A DNA stretch of 38,987 nucleotides from Arcanobacterium sp. (GTDB lineage: Bacteria; Actinomycetota; Actinomycetes; Actinomycetales; Actinomycetaceae). The DNA is taken from NCBI GenBank assembly GCA_022768785.1, contig JALELI010000072.1:1-38987 (forward strand), given 5' to 3'. The notes below the pieces were generated by a model. The model had not been told where the DNA came from, ran no database searches, and saw only the letters and a program-made list of their open reading frames with translations. Both the position numbers and the translations under genes were made by a program. Positions 1 to 11,421 of this stretch are shown here, in pieces (the first letter of the stretch is position 1; the number at the start of each line of letters is the position of its first letter).

Positions 1-2222
<2,222 letters not shown>

Positions 2223-3602
2223 TTGTTACCCGTGCCAGGAACATCTTTAGAAACGAAACCAAATCACCCCACGCGCTCGGTGCTCATCACCGGGCTCGCC
2301 CTTTTTGCCATGTTTTTTGGAGCTGGCAACCTCATTTTGCCGGTTATGATCGGCGTAGAGGGCGGATCAAACGGAATGCTCACCACTGCGGGCTTTGTGC
2401 TCACCGGTGTGCTACTGCCAGTGCTTGCTATGGTGGCCGCCGCCACAAGCACCCAGGGAATTGAGGGAATTGCCAAGCGGATTGGGCGCGTTCCCGGGCT
2501 AGTATTCTGCTGGATTGCCATGCTCACCACCGGGGTGCTCTACGCCGTGCCACGTGTGGCCACCGTGAGCTTCTCTATGAGTGTCGGATCTATCGCCCAT
2601 CTGCCGGGCACTCCCGGCAGCTTAGGGCTCTTTATCTATACGACGATCTTTTTAGTCGTCACCGCACTCTTTGTAGTCAATCCCTCTAACTTGATGGATA
2701 AAATTGGCGGTTGGCTCACTCCAACACTGCTGGTGCTGATGGTGGCACTCATTGTGGCGGCGCTCGTGAAACTTCCACCAGTGCTCGATACTCCTGCTGA
2801 AAAATATGCCTCTGTGCCGTTTGTGGCTGGCCTTCTCACGGGATATAACACCCTCGATGCTATTGCTTCGCTGGTGTTTGGCATGATTATCATCACGTCG
2901 CTGCGCGGCTTCGGCTTCCAACAGGGGAAGCCCCTCTTTCGTGCCACAGTGAGCGCCGGTGTTGTGGCCGGAATTTTACTAGCTCTGGTATACCTCGGCT
3001 TGGCAAACGTGGGTTTGCGTATCGGTGATGCCAATGTGTCAGACGGCGCTGTGGGCCTCTCTTATGCCGCGAAAGTTCTCTTTGGCGGGCCCGGCCAGTG
3101 GATTCTCGGGCTAATTGCAATTTTGGCTTGCCTCACCACTAGCGTGGGGCTTATCGGAGCTAGTGTGCAATTCTTCGAGCGCCAATTCCCACAGATTTCC
3201 CATCGCACGCTATTGATCGTTCACACTGTGGTAGCACTCGCAGTGGCCAATCTGGGCCTCACACTGCTGCTGCAGGTGGTGGTGCCGATGATGTACTTCT
3301 GCTACCCCATCACGATTGCCATTGTGCTGGTGAGCATTATCGACATCTTCGTGCCTGGCCATTTGTTCTTCACGTACCGGCTATCGGTGTGGACGGCAGC
3401 AATTTTCGGATTGATTGATGGAGTAGTACAAGGGTTTGCCCTTGCACATATGGGGCTGCCCGGCTGGTTTAAGACTCTTGTGGATACTATCCCGCTTGCC
3501 GATATCTCGCTCGGCTGGGTGATTCCAGTGGCCATAATGATGGTGCTAGGCCTGATTCTCGATAAGGCGAAGCCGCAGCCGCTTCCGCAGGCTGCCCAAT
3601 AG
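2223..3602 (+). CDS. brnQ: Branched-chain amino acid transport system II carrier (LIVCS family)
   Basis: This is a cation-coupled importer of leucine, isoleucine and valine in the cytoplasmic membrane. The 459 residues form about twelve hydrophobic segments. The first, ALFAMFFGAGNLILPVMIG, is the typical N-terminal helix of BrnQ, and PRVATVSFSMSVG and GLLTGYNTLDAIASLVFGM are also family-typical. The length is close to the usual 430-450. The start is uncertain: TTG at 2223 or GTG at 2232, both in frame and neither with a strong ribosome site. It stands alone between a 950-base gap and a strong hairpin facing the next, convergent, operon. Confidence 0.9.
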   Translation: MLPVPGTSLETKPNHPTRSVLITGLALFAMFFGAGNLILPVMIGVEGGSNGMLTTAGFVLTGVLLPVLAMVAAATSTQGIEGIAKRIGRVPGLVFCWIAMLTTGVLYAVPRVATVSFSMSVGSIAHLPGTPGSLGLFIYTTIFLVVTALFVVNPSNLMDKIGGWLTPTLLVLMVALIVAALVKLPPVLDTPAEKYASVPFVAGLLTGYNTLDAIASLVFGMIIITSLRGFGFQQGKPLFRATVSAGVVAGILLALVYLGLANVGLRIGDANVSDGAVGLSYAAKVLFGGPGQWILGLIAILACLTTSVGLIGASVQFFERQFPQISHRTLLIVHTVVALAVANLGLTLLLQVVVPMMYFCYPITIAIVLVSIIDIFVPGHLFFTYRLSVWTAAIFGLIDGVVQGFALAHMGLPGWFKTLVDTIPLADISLGWVIPVAIMMVLGLILDKAKPQPLPQAAQ

Positions 3603-3606
3603 TCAT

Positions 3607-3653
3607 AAAAAACCACTGCGCGGCGGCTCCGAGAGCTCGGAGCCGCCGCGTGG
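3607..3653 (-). terminator. Strong rho-independent terminator
   Basis: A 15-bp perfect GC-rich stem (3619-3633 paired with 3636-3650) has a minimal loop. On the minus strand it is followed by GG then six T at 3607-3612, so it terminates the leftward ABC importer operon. Being symmetric, it may also stop brnQ transcripts, but no T-run follows on the plus side. Confidence 0.8.
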
Positions 3654-3875
3654 TACGTATGGGGATATGCGTGCCATTGCGTATGAGAGATGCGTGCAAG
3701 GGCAACCGCAACTGCCAACTGCCCTAAAACTGCACTAGCTACCTATCACTGAGCCACATTTCTCCGAGAATTACCGCTCCTGCAAACACCACAACTCGGA
3801 TTCGCTAAAACTGGTGTGCCAGCTGTGAGCACGCCGCGGGCGAGATCTCTACGGGATCTGCCCGCTTTACTTCCG

Positions 3876-4724
3876 CTAGGCTAGCAGTGAGCGATCGCTC
3901 ATCTGCACATCTTTAAACTTCGCAAATTCTGCAAGTAAATCCTGCACGGTGGCACGTTTCTTTTCTTCTCCGCTGAGCTCGAAAAGGATCTTGCCCTCAT
4001 GCATCATAATTAAACGGTTGCCCAGCTCCAGGGCCTGCTCCATATTGTGCGTCACCATCATTGTGGTGAGCTCATGTTGAGCCACGAGATCGCGAGTGAG
4101 ACGAGTGATGAGTTCAGCACGTGCCGGATCAAGGGCCGCTGTGTGCTCATCGAGCAGCAGGATTTTAGGCTGCGTAAACACTGCCATCACAAGAGATAGT
4201 GCTTGGCGTTGCCCACCAGAGAGCAACCCTACGCGCGATGTTAGGCGTTTCTCTAATCCCTGCTCTAGCACCATGAGCTCTTCGCGGAACTTCGCTTTGC
4301 GCCCCCGAGTGATCCCTAAGCTCAAGCCATGCCCATGAGTGCGCCCCAGGGCAATTGCCAGATTCTCTTCGATCGTCATATGCGGGCACGTGCCTGCCAT
4401 GGGATCTTGGAAAACTCGGCCCACATATTTAGCCACTTTGTAATCCGGCAACCGAGTGGTGGATTTCCCGTCGATAGTTACAGACCCGATATCCGCTCTA
4501 TAACGCCCCGAAACGATATTGAGCAGGGTGGATTTCCCAGCGCCGTTAGAGCCAATAATCGTCACAAAATCGCCTTTATTGAGCGAGAGCGACACATCTC
4601 GCAACGCCACTTTCTCATTGATAGTGCCTGGGAAAAAGGCTTTAGATACGTTGTGGATATCGAGCATCGGCACGCGCGCGGGCGCACCCATTGGTGCACT
4701 GGATTCATATTTGGCGCTCGTCAT
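3876..4724 (-). CDS. ABC importer ATP-binding protein, TrpXYZ/COG1101-type
   Basis: This is the ATPase of a three-part ABC uptake system, acting on the cytoplasmic face of the membrane. Visible motifs are Walker A GSNGAGKST, signature LSGGQRQAL and Walker B ILLLDEHTAALDP. The DEHTAALDP form, with His after the catalytic Glu, is characteristic of this uncharacterised-transport/TrpX-associated ATPase family. It has 282 residues. Its ATG overlaps the stop of the permease by 4 bases, so the two are translationally coupled. Family members near TrpX-type binding proteins are linked to tryptophan or tyrosine uptake, but the ligand here cannot be read from sequence. Confidence 0.85.
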   Translation of the reverse strand: MTSAKYESSAPMGAPARVPMLDIHNVSKAFFPGTINEKVALRDVSLSLNKGDFVTIIGSNGAGKSTLLNIVSGRYRADIGSVTIDGKSTTRLPDYKVAKYVGRVFQDPMAGTCPHMTIEENLAIALGRTHGHGLSLGITRGRKAKFREELMVLEQGLEKRLTSRVGLLSGGQRQALSLVMAVFTQPKILLLDEHTAALDPARAELITRLTRDLVAQHELTTMMVTHNMEQALELGNRLIMMHEGKILFELSGEEKKRATVQDLLAEFAKFKDVQMSDRSLLA

Positions 4725-5713
4725 TTTGCTGCCCCTTTCCGCTCACGGCGGGTAACATTGCGATCTGCCGGCCGCGTATCTCCAGAATCAAGCTCTTCTG
4801 GATCAGCCGTGTCCCACGGTTGCACACTCGAAAACTCCGCTTTCGGCTGATTGCGCTTTACCCGGCTGAATCCCCGAGCACGCGGAGCAATAAGCGCCAC
4901 AATCACGATCACCGCCGACAGCAGTTTCATGTCGTTGGGATCGAACCACGGAATCACAAGGGCCAGCTGAATAATCACTCGATAGACGATTGAGCCGCCT
5001 ACTACAGCCACCACAGCCACCCACACGCGGCCGGTAGGCACCACAGCCGTGCCGATAATCACCGATGCCAACCCCGCCACGATGAGGCCGATACCCATCG
5101 AGATATCAGCAAATCCTTGGTACTGGGCAAAGAGTGCACCGCTGAGCGAAACAAGCCCATTAGAAAGCGCCAGCCCCACTAGCTTTGCGCTATCGGTGTT
5201 AATCCCCTGGGCTCGGGCCATCTCCGCATTATCTCCGGTGGCTCGGAGAGCAAAGCCTAAATTCGTGCCAAGAAACCAGATGAGCAACGCTCCGAACACC
5301 GCCACCGCTAGCGCCAAAATTGCCACAGACGTGAACGTACCCACTAAGTGATTGCGGCGTAGCTCTGAGAAAAGTGTGTTAGAGCGCAAGAGCGGCACAT
5401 TTGCCTTGCCCATAATCCGCAGATTGATCGAATAGAGGCCGATCTGAGTGAGAATTCCAGCGAGCAGTGGGTGGATCTTTCCCACGGTGTTGAGCAGGCC
5501 GGTTATCAATCCCGCGATGAGCCCTACACCGAATCCAGCTATTGTGGCAAACCACGGATTCCAGCCCGCAAGCAGTGCCATTGCCGTGGTAGCCGCTCCT
5601 GTGGTGAAGCTGGAATCGATAGTGAGATCTGCAAAATCGAGAATCCGGAACGTGAGATACACGCCCAGCGCCATCAACCCGTAGATCAAACCTAGATCGA
5701 GTGCTGCGATCAT
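4721..5713 (-). CDS. ABC importer permease, TrpY/COG4120-type
   Basis: This is the membrane subunit of the same importer as its neighbours, with 330 residues and about nine hydrophobic segments. The N-terminus LIYGLMALGVYLTFRILDF is typical of the branched-chain/TrpY-like permease superfamily. The last ~50 residues (from about position 280) are polar and charged, a cytoplasmic tail. The downstream ATPase start overlaps its stop (ATGA). The gene is separated by about 270 bases, containing repeats, from the binding-protein gene that precedes it in the operon. Confidence 0.85.
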   Translation of the reverse strand: MIAALDLGLIYGLMALGVYLTFRILDFADLTIDSSFTTGAATTAMALLAGWNPWFATIAGFGVGLIAGLITGLLNTVGKIHPLLAGILTQIGLYSINLRIMGKANVPLLRSNTLFSELRRNHLVGTFTSVAILALAVAVFGALLIWFLGTNLGFALRATGDNAEMARAQGINTDSAKLVGLALSNGLVSLSGALFAQYQGFADISMGIGLIVAGLASVIIGTAVVPTGRVWVAVVAVVGGSIVYRVIIQLALVIPWFDPNDMKLLSAVIVIVALIAPRARGFSRVKRNQPKAEFSSVQPWDTADPEELDSGDTRPADRNVTRRERKGAAK

Positions 5714-5803
5714 AAAAGCCCCTTTGTAACTCTTCTCGTGCCGAGAATCAGCTGGTTTCTTAGCTTACCGGAAAACGAGCGCGCACCTGAAGCATGAGCC
5801 TTG

Positions 5804-5849
5804 TTCAGACGCTTACCGAATAGAAGTTCAGACGCATACCGAATAGAAA
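5804..5849. repeat. 23-bp tandem duplication
   Basis: Two adjacent copies of TTCAGACGC-(T/A)TACCGAATAGAA-(G/A) lie at 5804-5826 and 5827-5849, with two differences. They sit between the permease and the binding-protein gene of the ABC operon. Confidence 0.85.
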
Positions 5850-5910
5850 CCCGCTCAAACGGGAGAAATCTGGCTTTAGCCACGCAGATGGCCACCCGCT
5901 AACCCATCAG

Positions 5911-6001
5911 CCGCTGCTTCACTGCACGATAACGTCTGTTCCACCCCGGCGAGTTTGACCGCAAGACAGTGGCCCGCTGCTTCACTGTACGGTGATGTCT
6001 G
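5911..6001. repeat. Direct repeat that duplicates the 3' end of the binding-protein gene
   Basis: 28 bases at 5911-5938 recur at 5974-6001 with three differences. The right copy contains the last codons (ADITVQ) and the stop of the ABC binding-protein gene; the left copy lies outside the gene. The offset is 63 bases. This looks like a local duplication overlapping the gene's end. Confidence 0.75.
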
Positions 6002-6974
6002 CCTTAGCTAGCAGTGCTTGCGGAATCGGAGTGCCCATGAGCTCGGCTGCCTTGGGATTGACGACGAGCTGCGGCTCAGCTTGCGCCTGCACTGCCATAG
6101 TTGCTGGATCCGCGCCCTCTTTGAGGATCTTCACGGCCATCTCGCCCGTCTGTCGCCCAAGTTTCTCGTAGTCCAGCCCATATGTGAGCGCCGCACCGTT
6201 GTGCACCGATGTGGCCTCACCAGCCACCACGAGAATCTTTTTCTCGTGAGCCACCTGAAGCACAGAATCTAAAGCCGAAACCACCATGTTATCTGTGGGC
6301 ACGTAAATTGCGTCTACATCGCCCAGCGTCTGCGCAGCCTGCACAACTTCCGAAGAGTTGGTGATCTTCTTTTCCACGAGGGTGAGCCCCTGCTTTTGAG
6401 CCTCCGCCTTAGCTAGTTTCACCTGCACTTCGGAGTTCACTTCGCCAGAAGAATAGATCACTCCCACACTTTTGGCATTAGGAATCACCTGTTTCACGAG
6501 AGCAACCTGCTCTGCCACTGGATTGAGATCCGTAGTGCCAGTGACGTTCGCACCCGGTTTTTCATTTGAATCCACGAGTTGCGCCGCCACAGGATCGGTG
6601 ACGGCGGTGAATAGCACCGGAGAATCAGCCACATTCTGCGCGATGGTTTGAGCCATCGGAGTGGCCACAGCAAGCACCAAATTGGGTTTCTGGCTGGCGA
6701 ACTTCTGCGCGATTGATGTGGCCGTGCCCTGATCTCCCTGGGCATTTTGCACATCGTAGGTGACATTTAATTTCGCATCAGTGAGTGCTGCCTTAAACCC
6801 CTTAACAGCGGCGTCAAGCGAGGGGTGGCTCACGTATTGTGCAATCGCCACGTTGTAGGATTGGGCACTTCCCGAGCTGCTCTTCGCCTGAGATCCTGCG
6901 GTTCCAGCACACCCTGCAAGAGCCAATGCCGCCGCACCCGCTAGCGCGAGCAGTGTGCTCATTTTCTTTTTCAT
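5982..6974 (-). CDS. ABC importer substrate-binding lipoprotein, TrpX/COG2984-type
   Basis: This is a membrane-anchored binding protein for the importer encoded just downstream. The start is ATG at 6974 (MKKKMSTLLALAGAAALALA), which gives a good signal peptide and lipobox LALAGC; AAAGGA lies about nine bases upstream. The open frame runs on to 7127, but those 51 codons look like untranslated leader. The mature protein carries the periplasmic-binding fold seen in TrpX-type proteins: TAVTDPVAAQLV, GVIYSSGEVNSE and GLDYEKLGRQTGEMAVKILKEG are typical. It has 330 residues. Tryptophan/tyrosine or a related small molecule is a guess based on family only. Confidence 0.87.
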   Translation of the reverse strand: MKKKMSTLLALAGAAALALAGCAGTAGSQAKSSSGSAQSYNVAIAQYVSHPSLDAAVKGFKAALTDAKLNVTYDVQNAQGDQGTATSIAQKFASQKPNLVLAVATPMAQTIAQNVADSPVLFTAVTDPVAAQLVDSNEKPGANVTGTTDLNPVAEQVALVKQVIPNAKSVGVIYSSGEVNSEVQVKLAKAEAQKQGLTLVEKKITNSSEVVQAAQTLGDVDAIYVPTDNMVVSALDSVLQVAHEKKILVVAGEATSVHNGAALTYGLDYEKLGRQTGEMAVKILKEGADPATMAVQAQAEPQLVVNPKAAELMGTPIPQALLAKADITVQ

Positions 6975-7205
6975 GTGTACAAATCCTTTCAACGCATTCT
7001 GCTGCTTGCACTTGGCAGTTAGCATAAGCGCCCGGCCCACATACTGAAATGGCATCTCATATTTCGGCAGCTTGCGAAAAATTATCTCACCCACGTATGT
7101 AAATTTTTCTCTCCCACCATATTGCACACATTGCGCCGCAGGCGCCCCCTAAAACACTCTCTCAAGCGCTCCTATCAAAGGCCCTATCGAGGCGTGCCAA
7201 GCCTA

Positions 7206-8963
7206 TCAGGCGTGGTGCCGAGCCAGAATCTCCTCAAAAGGCTCCAGTTCAGCGGCATCATAGGCATTAACCAGTGCATTAAACTTCTCGCGATCCCCTT
7301 TGATACCAGCAAATTTTTCCACTGGCAGCAAGCGACGATTGGTGATCTTCACATCGATCACCACTGGCTCTTTTGTGCCTTTCACCTCGCTGATCACTTT
7401 TTCAAACTCAGCACCAGTGTGCACGGTGTAGCCTTTCACTCCGAAGCCTTCAGCCACCTTGGCAAAATCCACATCGGAAAGCTGCACGCCAGAATGCGGC
7501 TGCTGAGTGTCGTCTTGCTCAGCCTCGATATAGCCCAGTGAGCCATTCGTAAACACCACGTTGATAATTGGCAGCTGTTCATCGCGTTGCGCAATCAGAT
7601 CTTGGCTCATCATGGCAAAACCGCCATCACCAGAGAGAGTCCACACCTCTCGGCCTGGGTATTCCAGCGCAGCTGCAATACCCGCCGGAATTCCAAATCC
7701 CATCGTGGCATAGAGCGGCGATGTAACAAAGGTTTTCTCGTGATCCATATGTAAGAACCGGCCAGTGGCGATATTCACGTTGCCCACATCAACCCCGAAG
7801 ACGGCGTCTGGAGCAGCGATACTGTTAATCGCTTGGTAGATCGGCTCAAAACGAGCGGGGGCGGCTTCCCGCTCTTGAGCCTTGCGAGCAATCCACGCGT
7901 CCCACTGTGCGCGATTTTCTACGGCGGCGTTGTACCACCCCTGGTGAGCAGCACCAAACTCTTGGGCGCTCCCACCCCGCGAGCGCGCGGCGTCCAGCAA
8001 CTGCTGCAAGAACACGTTCACATCGGCTACGATGCCCAACTTCACTTTGTGGCGCTTGCCGATCGTGCTGGGACGCAGATTCACATCGATGAAATCCGCG
8101 TGCGGATTGAATGCCGGGAACTCGAAGTTCGTGCCCAGGAAGAGCACAGTATCCGCACTGCGCGCGCCGTCTACCCCAGGTTTTGTGGCCACACGGCCGG
8201 TAGACAGCATCCACGCTGGTTCATCGCCCTCAAGAGTGGGCTTGCCCAAATACGTGCTCCCCATCGGCACCTGCAACAAATCACTCAGCTCCCGCAGCAG
8301 CTTCCCACTCGGGCGCGCTCCCTGGCCAAAATAGATATAGGGCCGCTTGGCGCTGATCAATAGATCGAGCGTCTCGTTCACATCTGCATCACTGGCTGCT
8401 CTCACCCACTGCGGTTCTTTAAAAGCACGAGCCGAGCTTGGATAATTATCCTCGATTTCTGCCCAGCCGAAATCTTTCGGAATCACCACCACGGCCACTC
8501 CCCGCTTCTCGTAGGCCTCGCGGATCGCGGTGTCGATCACGAGTGGAAGCTGCTCAGCCGTCATCACTGTGCGGTTGTACACCGCCACATCGGCAAATAT
8601 TGGATTCTCGGGCAGCTCTTGGAAGAAATCGAGGTTCATACGTGAGCTAGGCACCTGACCGATAATTGCAAGCACTGGGATATTGTCGGTTTTGGCATCG
8701 TACAATCCGTTGAGCAAGTGCACTGCCCCCGGGCCGGCTGAGCCGAGCGCCACGCCAATATGGCCGGTGAGTTTGGCTTCGGCCACAGCCGCAAGCGCCC
8801 CGGCTTCTTCATGGCGCACTCCCACATAATGAATCCGATTTCGGAAGTTGTAGATCGCGTTCATTGTGGAATCTAGAGAGCCACCGGGCAAGCCGTAAAT
8901 CCGCTTCACTCCCCAGCTTTCCAGCACCTTCATCATGGCGTCAGCCGCTTTAATCTTAGCCAT
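7206..8963 (-). CDS. Pyruvate oxidase (ThDP- and FAD-dependent)
   Basis: Likely reaction: pyruvate + phosphate + O2 to acetyl phosphate, CO2 and H2O2, in the cytosol. The N-terminal segment with GLPGGSLDSTMNAI, VRHEEAGALAAVAEAKLTG and GSAGPGAVHLLNGLYDA follows Lactobacillus/Streptococcus pyruvate oxidase (SpxB/Pox) closely and includes the ThDP catalytic Glu (RHEE). The C-terminal ThDP-binding motif begins GDGGFAMM. At 585 residues it has the usual family length. The ATG at 8963 is preferred over the adjacent in-frame GTG at 8966; AGAAAGAAG lies upstream. Acetolactate synthase or a quinone-linked PoxB is the alternative, but the N-terminal match favours the oxidase. It is transcribed alone. 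Confidence 0.82.
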   Translation of the reverse strand: MAKIKAADAMMKVLESWGVKRIYGLPGGSLDSTMNAIYNFRNRIHYVGVRHEEAGALAAVAEAKLTGHIGVALGSAGPGAVHLLNGLYDAKTDNIPVLAIIGQVPSSRMNLDFFQELPENPIFADVAVYNRTVMTAEQLPLVIDTAIREAYEKRGVAVVVIPKDFGWAEIEDNYPSSARAFKEPQWVRAASDADVNETLDLLISAKRPYIYFGQGARPSGKLLRELSDLLQVPMGSTYLGKPTLEGDEPAWMLSTGRVATKPGVDGARSADTVLFLGTNFEFPAFNPHADFIDVNLRPSTIGKRHKVKLGIVADVNVFLQQLLDAARSRGGSAQEFGAAHQGWYNAAVENRAQWDAWIARKAQEREAAPARFEPIYQAINSIAAPDAVFGVDVGNVNIATGRFLHMDHEKTFVTSPLYATMGFGIPAGIAAALEYPGREVWTLSGDGGFAMMSQDLIAQRDEQLPIINVVFTNGSLGYIEAEQDDTQQPHSGVQLSDVDFAKVAEGFGVKGYTVHTGAEFEKVISEVKGTKEPVVIDVKITNRRLLPVEKFAGIKGDREKFNALVNAYDAAELEPFEEILARHHA

Positions 8964-9162
8964 CACGTTCTTCTTTCTCAGTATATCGCTGTATCAATCC
9001 ATGCTCTTTGTTGTATTCGCTTCACTCCCCGAGAGTGCCGCAAGCCAATAAACAACGCCACCTAGTGAAACTGCTCAAATTGGAAGATATTCCGCCATGC
9101 AATGCAGGCCACAATTCCGCAGCTACTGCCACGGCCACACATAAGGCATTATCCTAGGCGCT

Positions 9163-11421
9163 ATGGGAAAAAGAGACGTGAATCCACAATCAGTTCCGAC
9201 GCCTATTCCAATTGTGCCGCTCACTTTGCCACTGCCTGCAGCGGGTCCCTCGAACACCTCGGCAGCGTTCACAACAGCACCTGCACCAGCGCCAACTGCT
9301 CCTACAGCACCAGTTTCGCCGCCCACTCAGCGCGTACTAGATTGCCCAGACCCCTCGCAAACATCGCACAATCCGGCGCTTGTAGCCTCCGGCCTGCCCT
9401 ACGGCCTGCCCAACTGGGAAGCTATCCACCCCTGTGATCTACTGCCAGCGCTTCGACAAGCAATCACCAACCAGAAGCGCATTTGGGCAAAAATTGCCTC
9501 CAACTCGTCTCCAGCCACTATCGCCAACACTGTACGCGCTCTGGAAAATGCTGATGTGGAGATCACTCGCGTGCTCGGTATCTTAGAAACTCTCACGAGC
9601 TCTATCGGCGGGCCAGAGCTGGAAGCTATCGAAGCTGAGGCAGGGCCCCTGCTGGCTTCCCACACTGCAGAGTTCTATCAAAATTCTCAAATTTACGAGA
9701 GACTCGTGGAGCTGCGCGACGCCGATGAATTAGCACTGGATCCAGAAGCTCGCGAATTAGTGACTAATTGGCTCACTGAGTTTCGTATCAACGGCGTTGC
9801 TTTGCCTCCAGAGCAACAAGATGCTGTGCGGCAGCTTAGCGAACAGATCACCAGCACTGAAATCGAATTCGAGCAGCGGGTGGTGAAAGCTATGAGCGAG
9901 CATTCTCCCGAATTCACGAGCGCTGAAGAGCTCTCTGGATTGAGCCCCGCTGAGATCGAGCACGCCCGCACAGCGTCTGGGCGCTTTCGCTTAGAACTCA
10001 CGAATACCACTCAGCAACCGGTGCAGGTGCGGCTGCACAATCCGGCAACCCGCGCTGCCGTGTTGGCTGCTTCGCTAGAGCGCGGATACGGCGCTCACAC
10101 AGAATCAGACACCCGCGGTCTCGTGCTCACAATTGCTCGATTGCGTGCCGAACGCGCTCAGCTTTTAGGGTTTGCACACCACGCTGAGCTCGTGGCGAGC
10201 CGCGAGATGGCAGGGAGTGCCAAAGCTGTGATTGATGTGCTCACCAGCGTGGCTCAACCGGCATTTGCAATGGCCCGGCAGCAGGCGCGAGAGCTGGCTA
10301 GGCGCGCGCAGCTTGAGCAGGGAGAACGCCCATTAGCCGCCAGCGATTGGCTCTACTATCAAGAGCAACTCCGCCATGAGCTTGGGCTCTCCGATCACGA
10401 GCTCATGCCTTATTTCGAGCTCACAAACGTGGTGGAGCGCGGCATTTTCTTTGCTGCCCACGAGCTCTATGGCTTGAGCTTCGAGCCGCGCCCAGAGCTT
10501 GCGGGCTATCTCCCCTCCGTGCGCACCTGGGAGGTGAAAAACGATTCCGGCGAGGGGATTGCCCTTTTCCAGGCTGATTATTTTCGCCGCCCAGGGAAAC
10601 ACGGTGGAGCATGGATGAACGAAATTGGCTATGGCGATCCCGCCACCGGCTCCCTTCCCACTGTGATGAACAACTGCAACTTCCGCGAACCGCAGGGCGG
10701 AGAACCCGTGCTGCTCACGTGGGACAACGTAACCACCGTTTTCCACGAATTCGGCCACGCATTGCACGCATTTCTCTCCAATACGCGCTATGCGAGTGCC
10801 GCTGGTACAAATGTGCCGCGCGATTTTGTGGAATTGCCCAGCCAATTAAATGAGATGTGGGCCTACAATCCACGCGTGCTCGCTCACTATGCCATTCATC
10901 ACGCCACTGGCCAACCGCTGCCCAGCGAGCTCGCAGCAAAATTAGTGGCGGCTCAAAATTTTGGGAAAGCTTTTGCGCTAGCAGAGCTGGAGGCCGCAGC
11001 TCTGCTCGATCAAGAGTGGCATCGCCACGGCCCTGCTGAGCTGCCTGATCAACCGGAAGCCGTGGAATCTTTTGAACGCGCCGCCTTAGAAAAATACGGC
11101 GTGGATTATGCCTTGATTCCTCCACGCTATCGCAGCGCCTATTTCTCGCATACTTTTGGTGGTGGATACGATGCCGGCTACTACTCCTACACGTGGGCAG
11201 AAATACTGGCTGCAGATATTGAGGAATGGTTCACTCACACGATGGATCACCACGGAGATGGTGGGCTGAACCGCGCTGCTGGCCAGAAATTTGCCGATGA
11301 GGTGTTGGCCCGCGGCGCCTCACGCCCTCCGATGGAATCTGTTCGCACACTATTGGGGCGCGATCCGCGCCCTGATGCTCTGTTACAGCGCCGCGGATTA
11401 GCAGCACCACAGTCGCAGTGA
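9163..11421 (+). CDS. M3-family zinc metallopeptidase (oligopeptidase / peptidyl-dipeptidase Dcp-like)
   Basis: This is a cytosolic zinc peptidase that degrades short peptides. It has 752 residues. The zinc motif HEFGH is at residues 528-532, and the third ligand is probably Glu557 (RDFVELPSQ), exactly 25 residues after the second His, as in M3 enzymes. The C-terminal HTFGGGYDAGYYSYTWAE is the conserved Tyr/Gly-rich substrate loop of this family. The first ~60 residues are Pro/Ala/Thr-rich and probably disordered, unusual for Dcp and without a signal peptide. The start at 9163 is preceded by a weak TAGG; a later start cannot be excluded because the N-terminus is low-complexity. The pyruvate oxidase gene is divergent across 199 bases. 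Confidence 0.9.
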   Translation: MGKRDVNPQSVPTPIPIVPLTLPLPAAGPSNTSAAFTTAPAPAPTAPTAPVSPPTQRVLDCPDPSQTSHNPALVASGLPYGLPNWEAIHPCDLLPALRQAITNQKRIWAKIASNSSPATIANTVRALENADVEITRVLGILETLTSSIGGPELEAIEAEAGPLLASHTAEFYQNSQIYERLVELRDADELALDPEARELVTNWLTEFRINGVALPPEQQDAVRQLSEQITSTEIEFEQRVVKAMSEHSPEFTSAEELSGLSPAEIEHARTASGRFRLELTNTTQQPVQVRLHNPATRAAVLAASLERGYGAHTESDTRGLVLTIARLRAERAQLLGFAHHAELVASREMAGSAKAVIDVLTSVAQPAFAMARQQARELARRAQLEQGERPLAASDWLYYQEQLRHELGLSDHELMPYFELTNVVERGIFFAAHELYGLSFEPRPELAGYLPSVRTWEVKNDSGEGIALFQADYFRRPGKHGGAWMNEIGYGDPATGSLPTVMNNCNFREPQGGEPVLLTWDNVTTVFHEFGHALHAFLSNTRYASAAGTNVPRDFVELPSQLNEMWAYNPRVLAHYAIHHATGQPLPSELAAKLVAAQNFGKAFALAELEAAALLDQEWHRHGPAELPDQPEAVESFERAALEKYGVDYALIPPRYRSAYFSHTFGGGYDAGYYSYTWAEILAADIEEWFTHTMDHHGDGGLNRAAGQKFADEVLARGASRPPMESVRTLLGRDPRPDALLQRRGLAAPQSQ

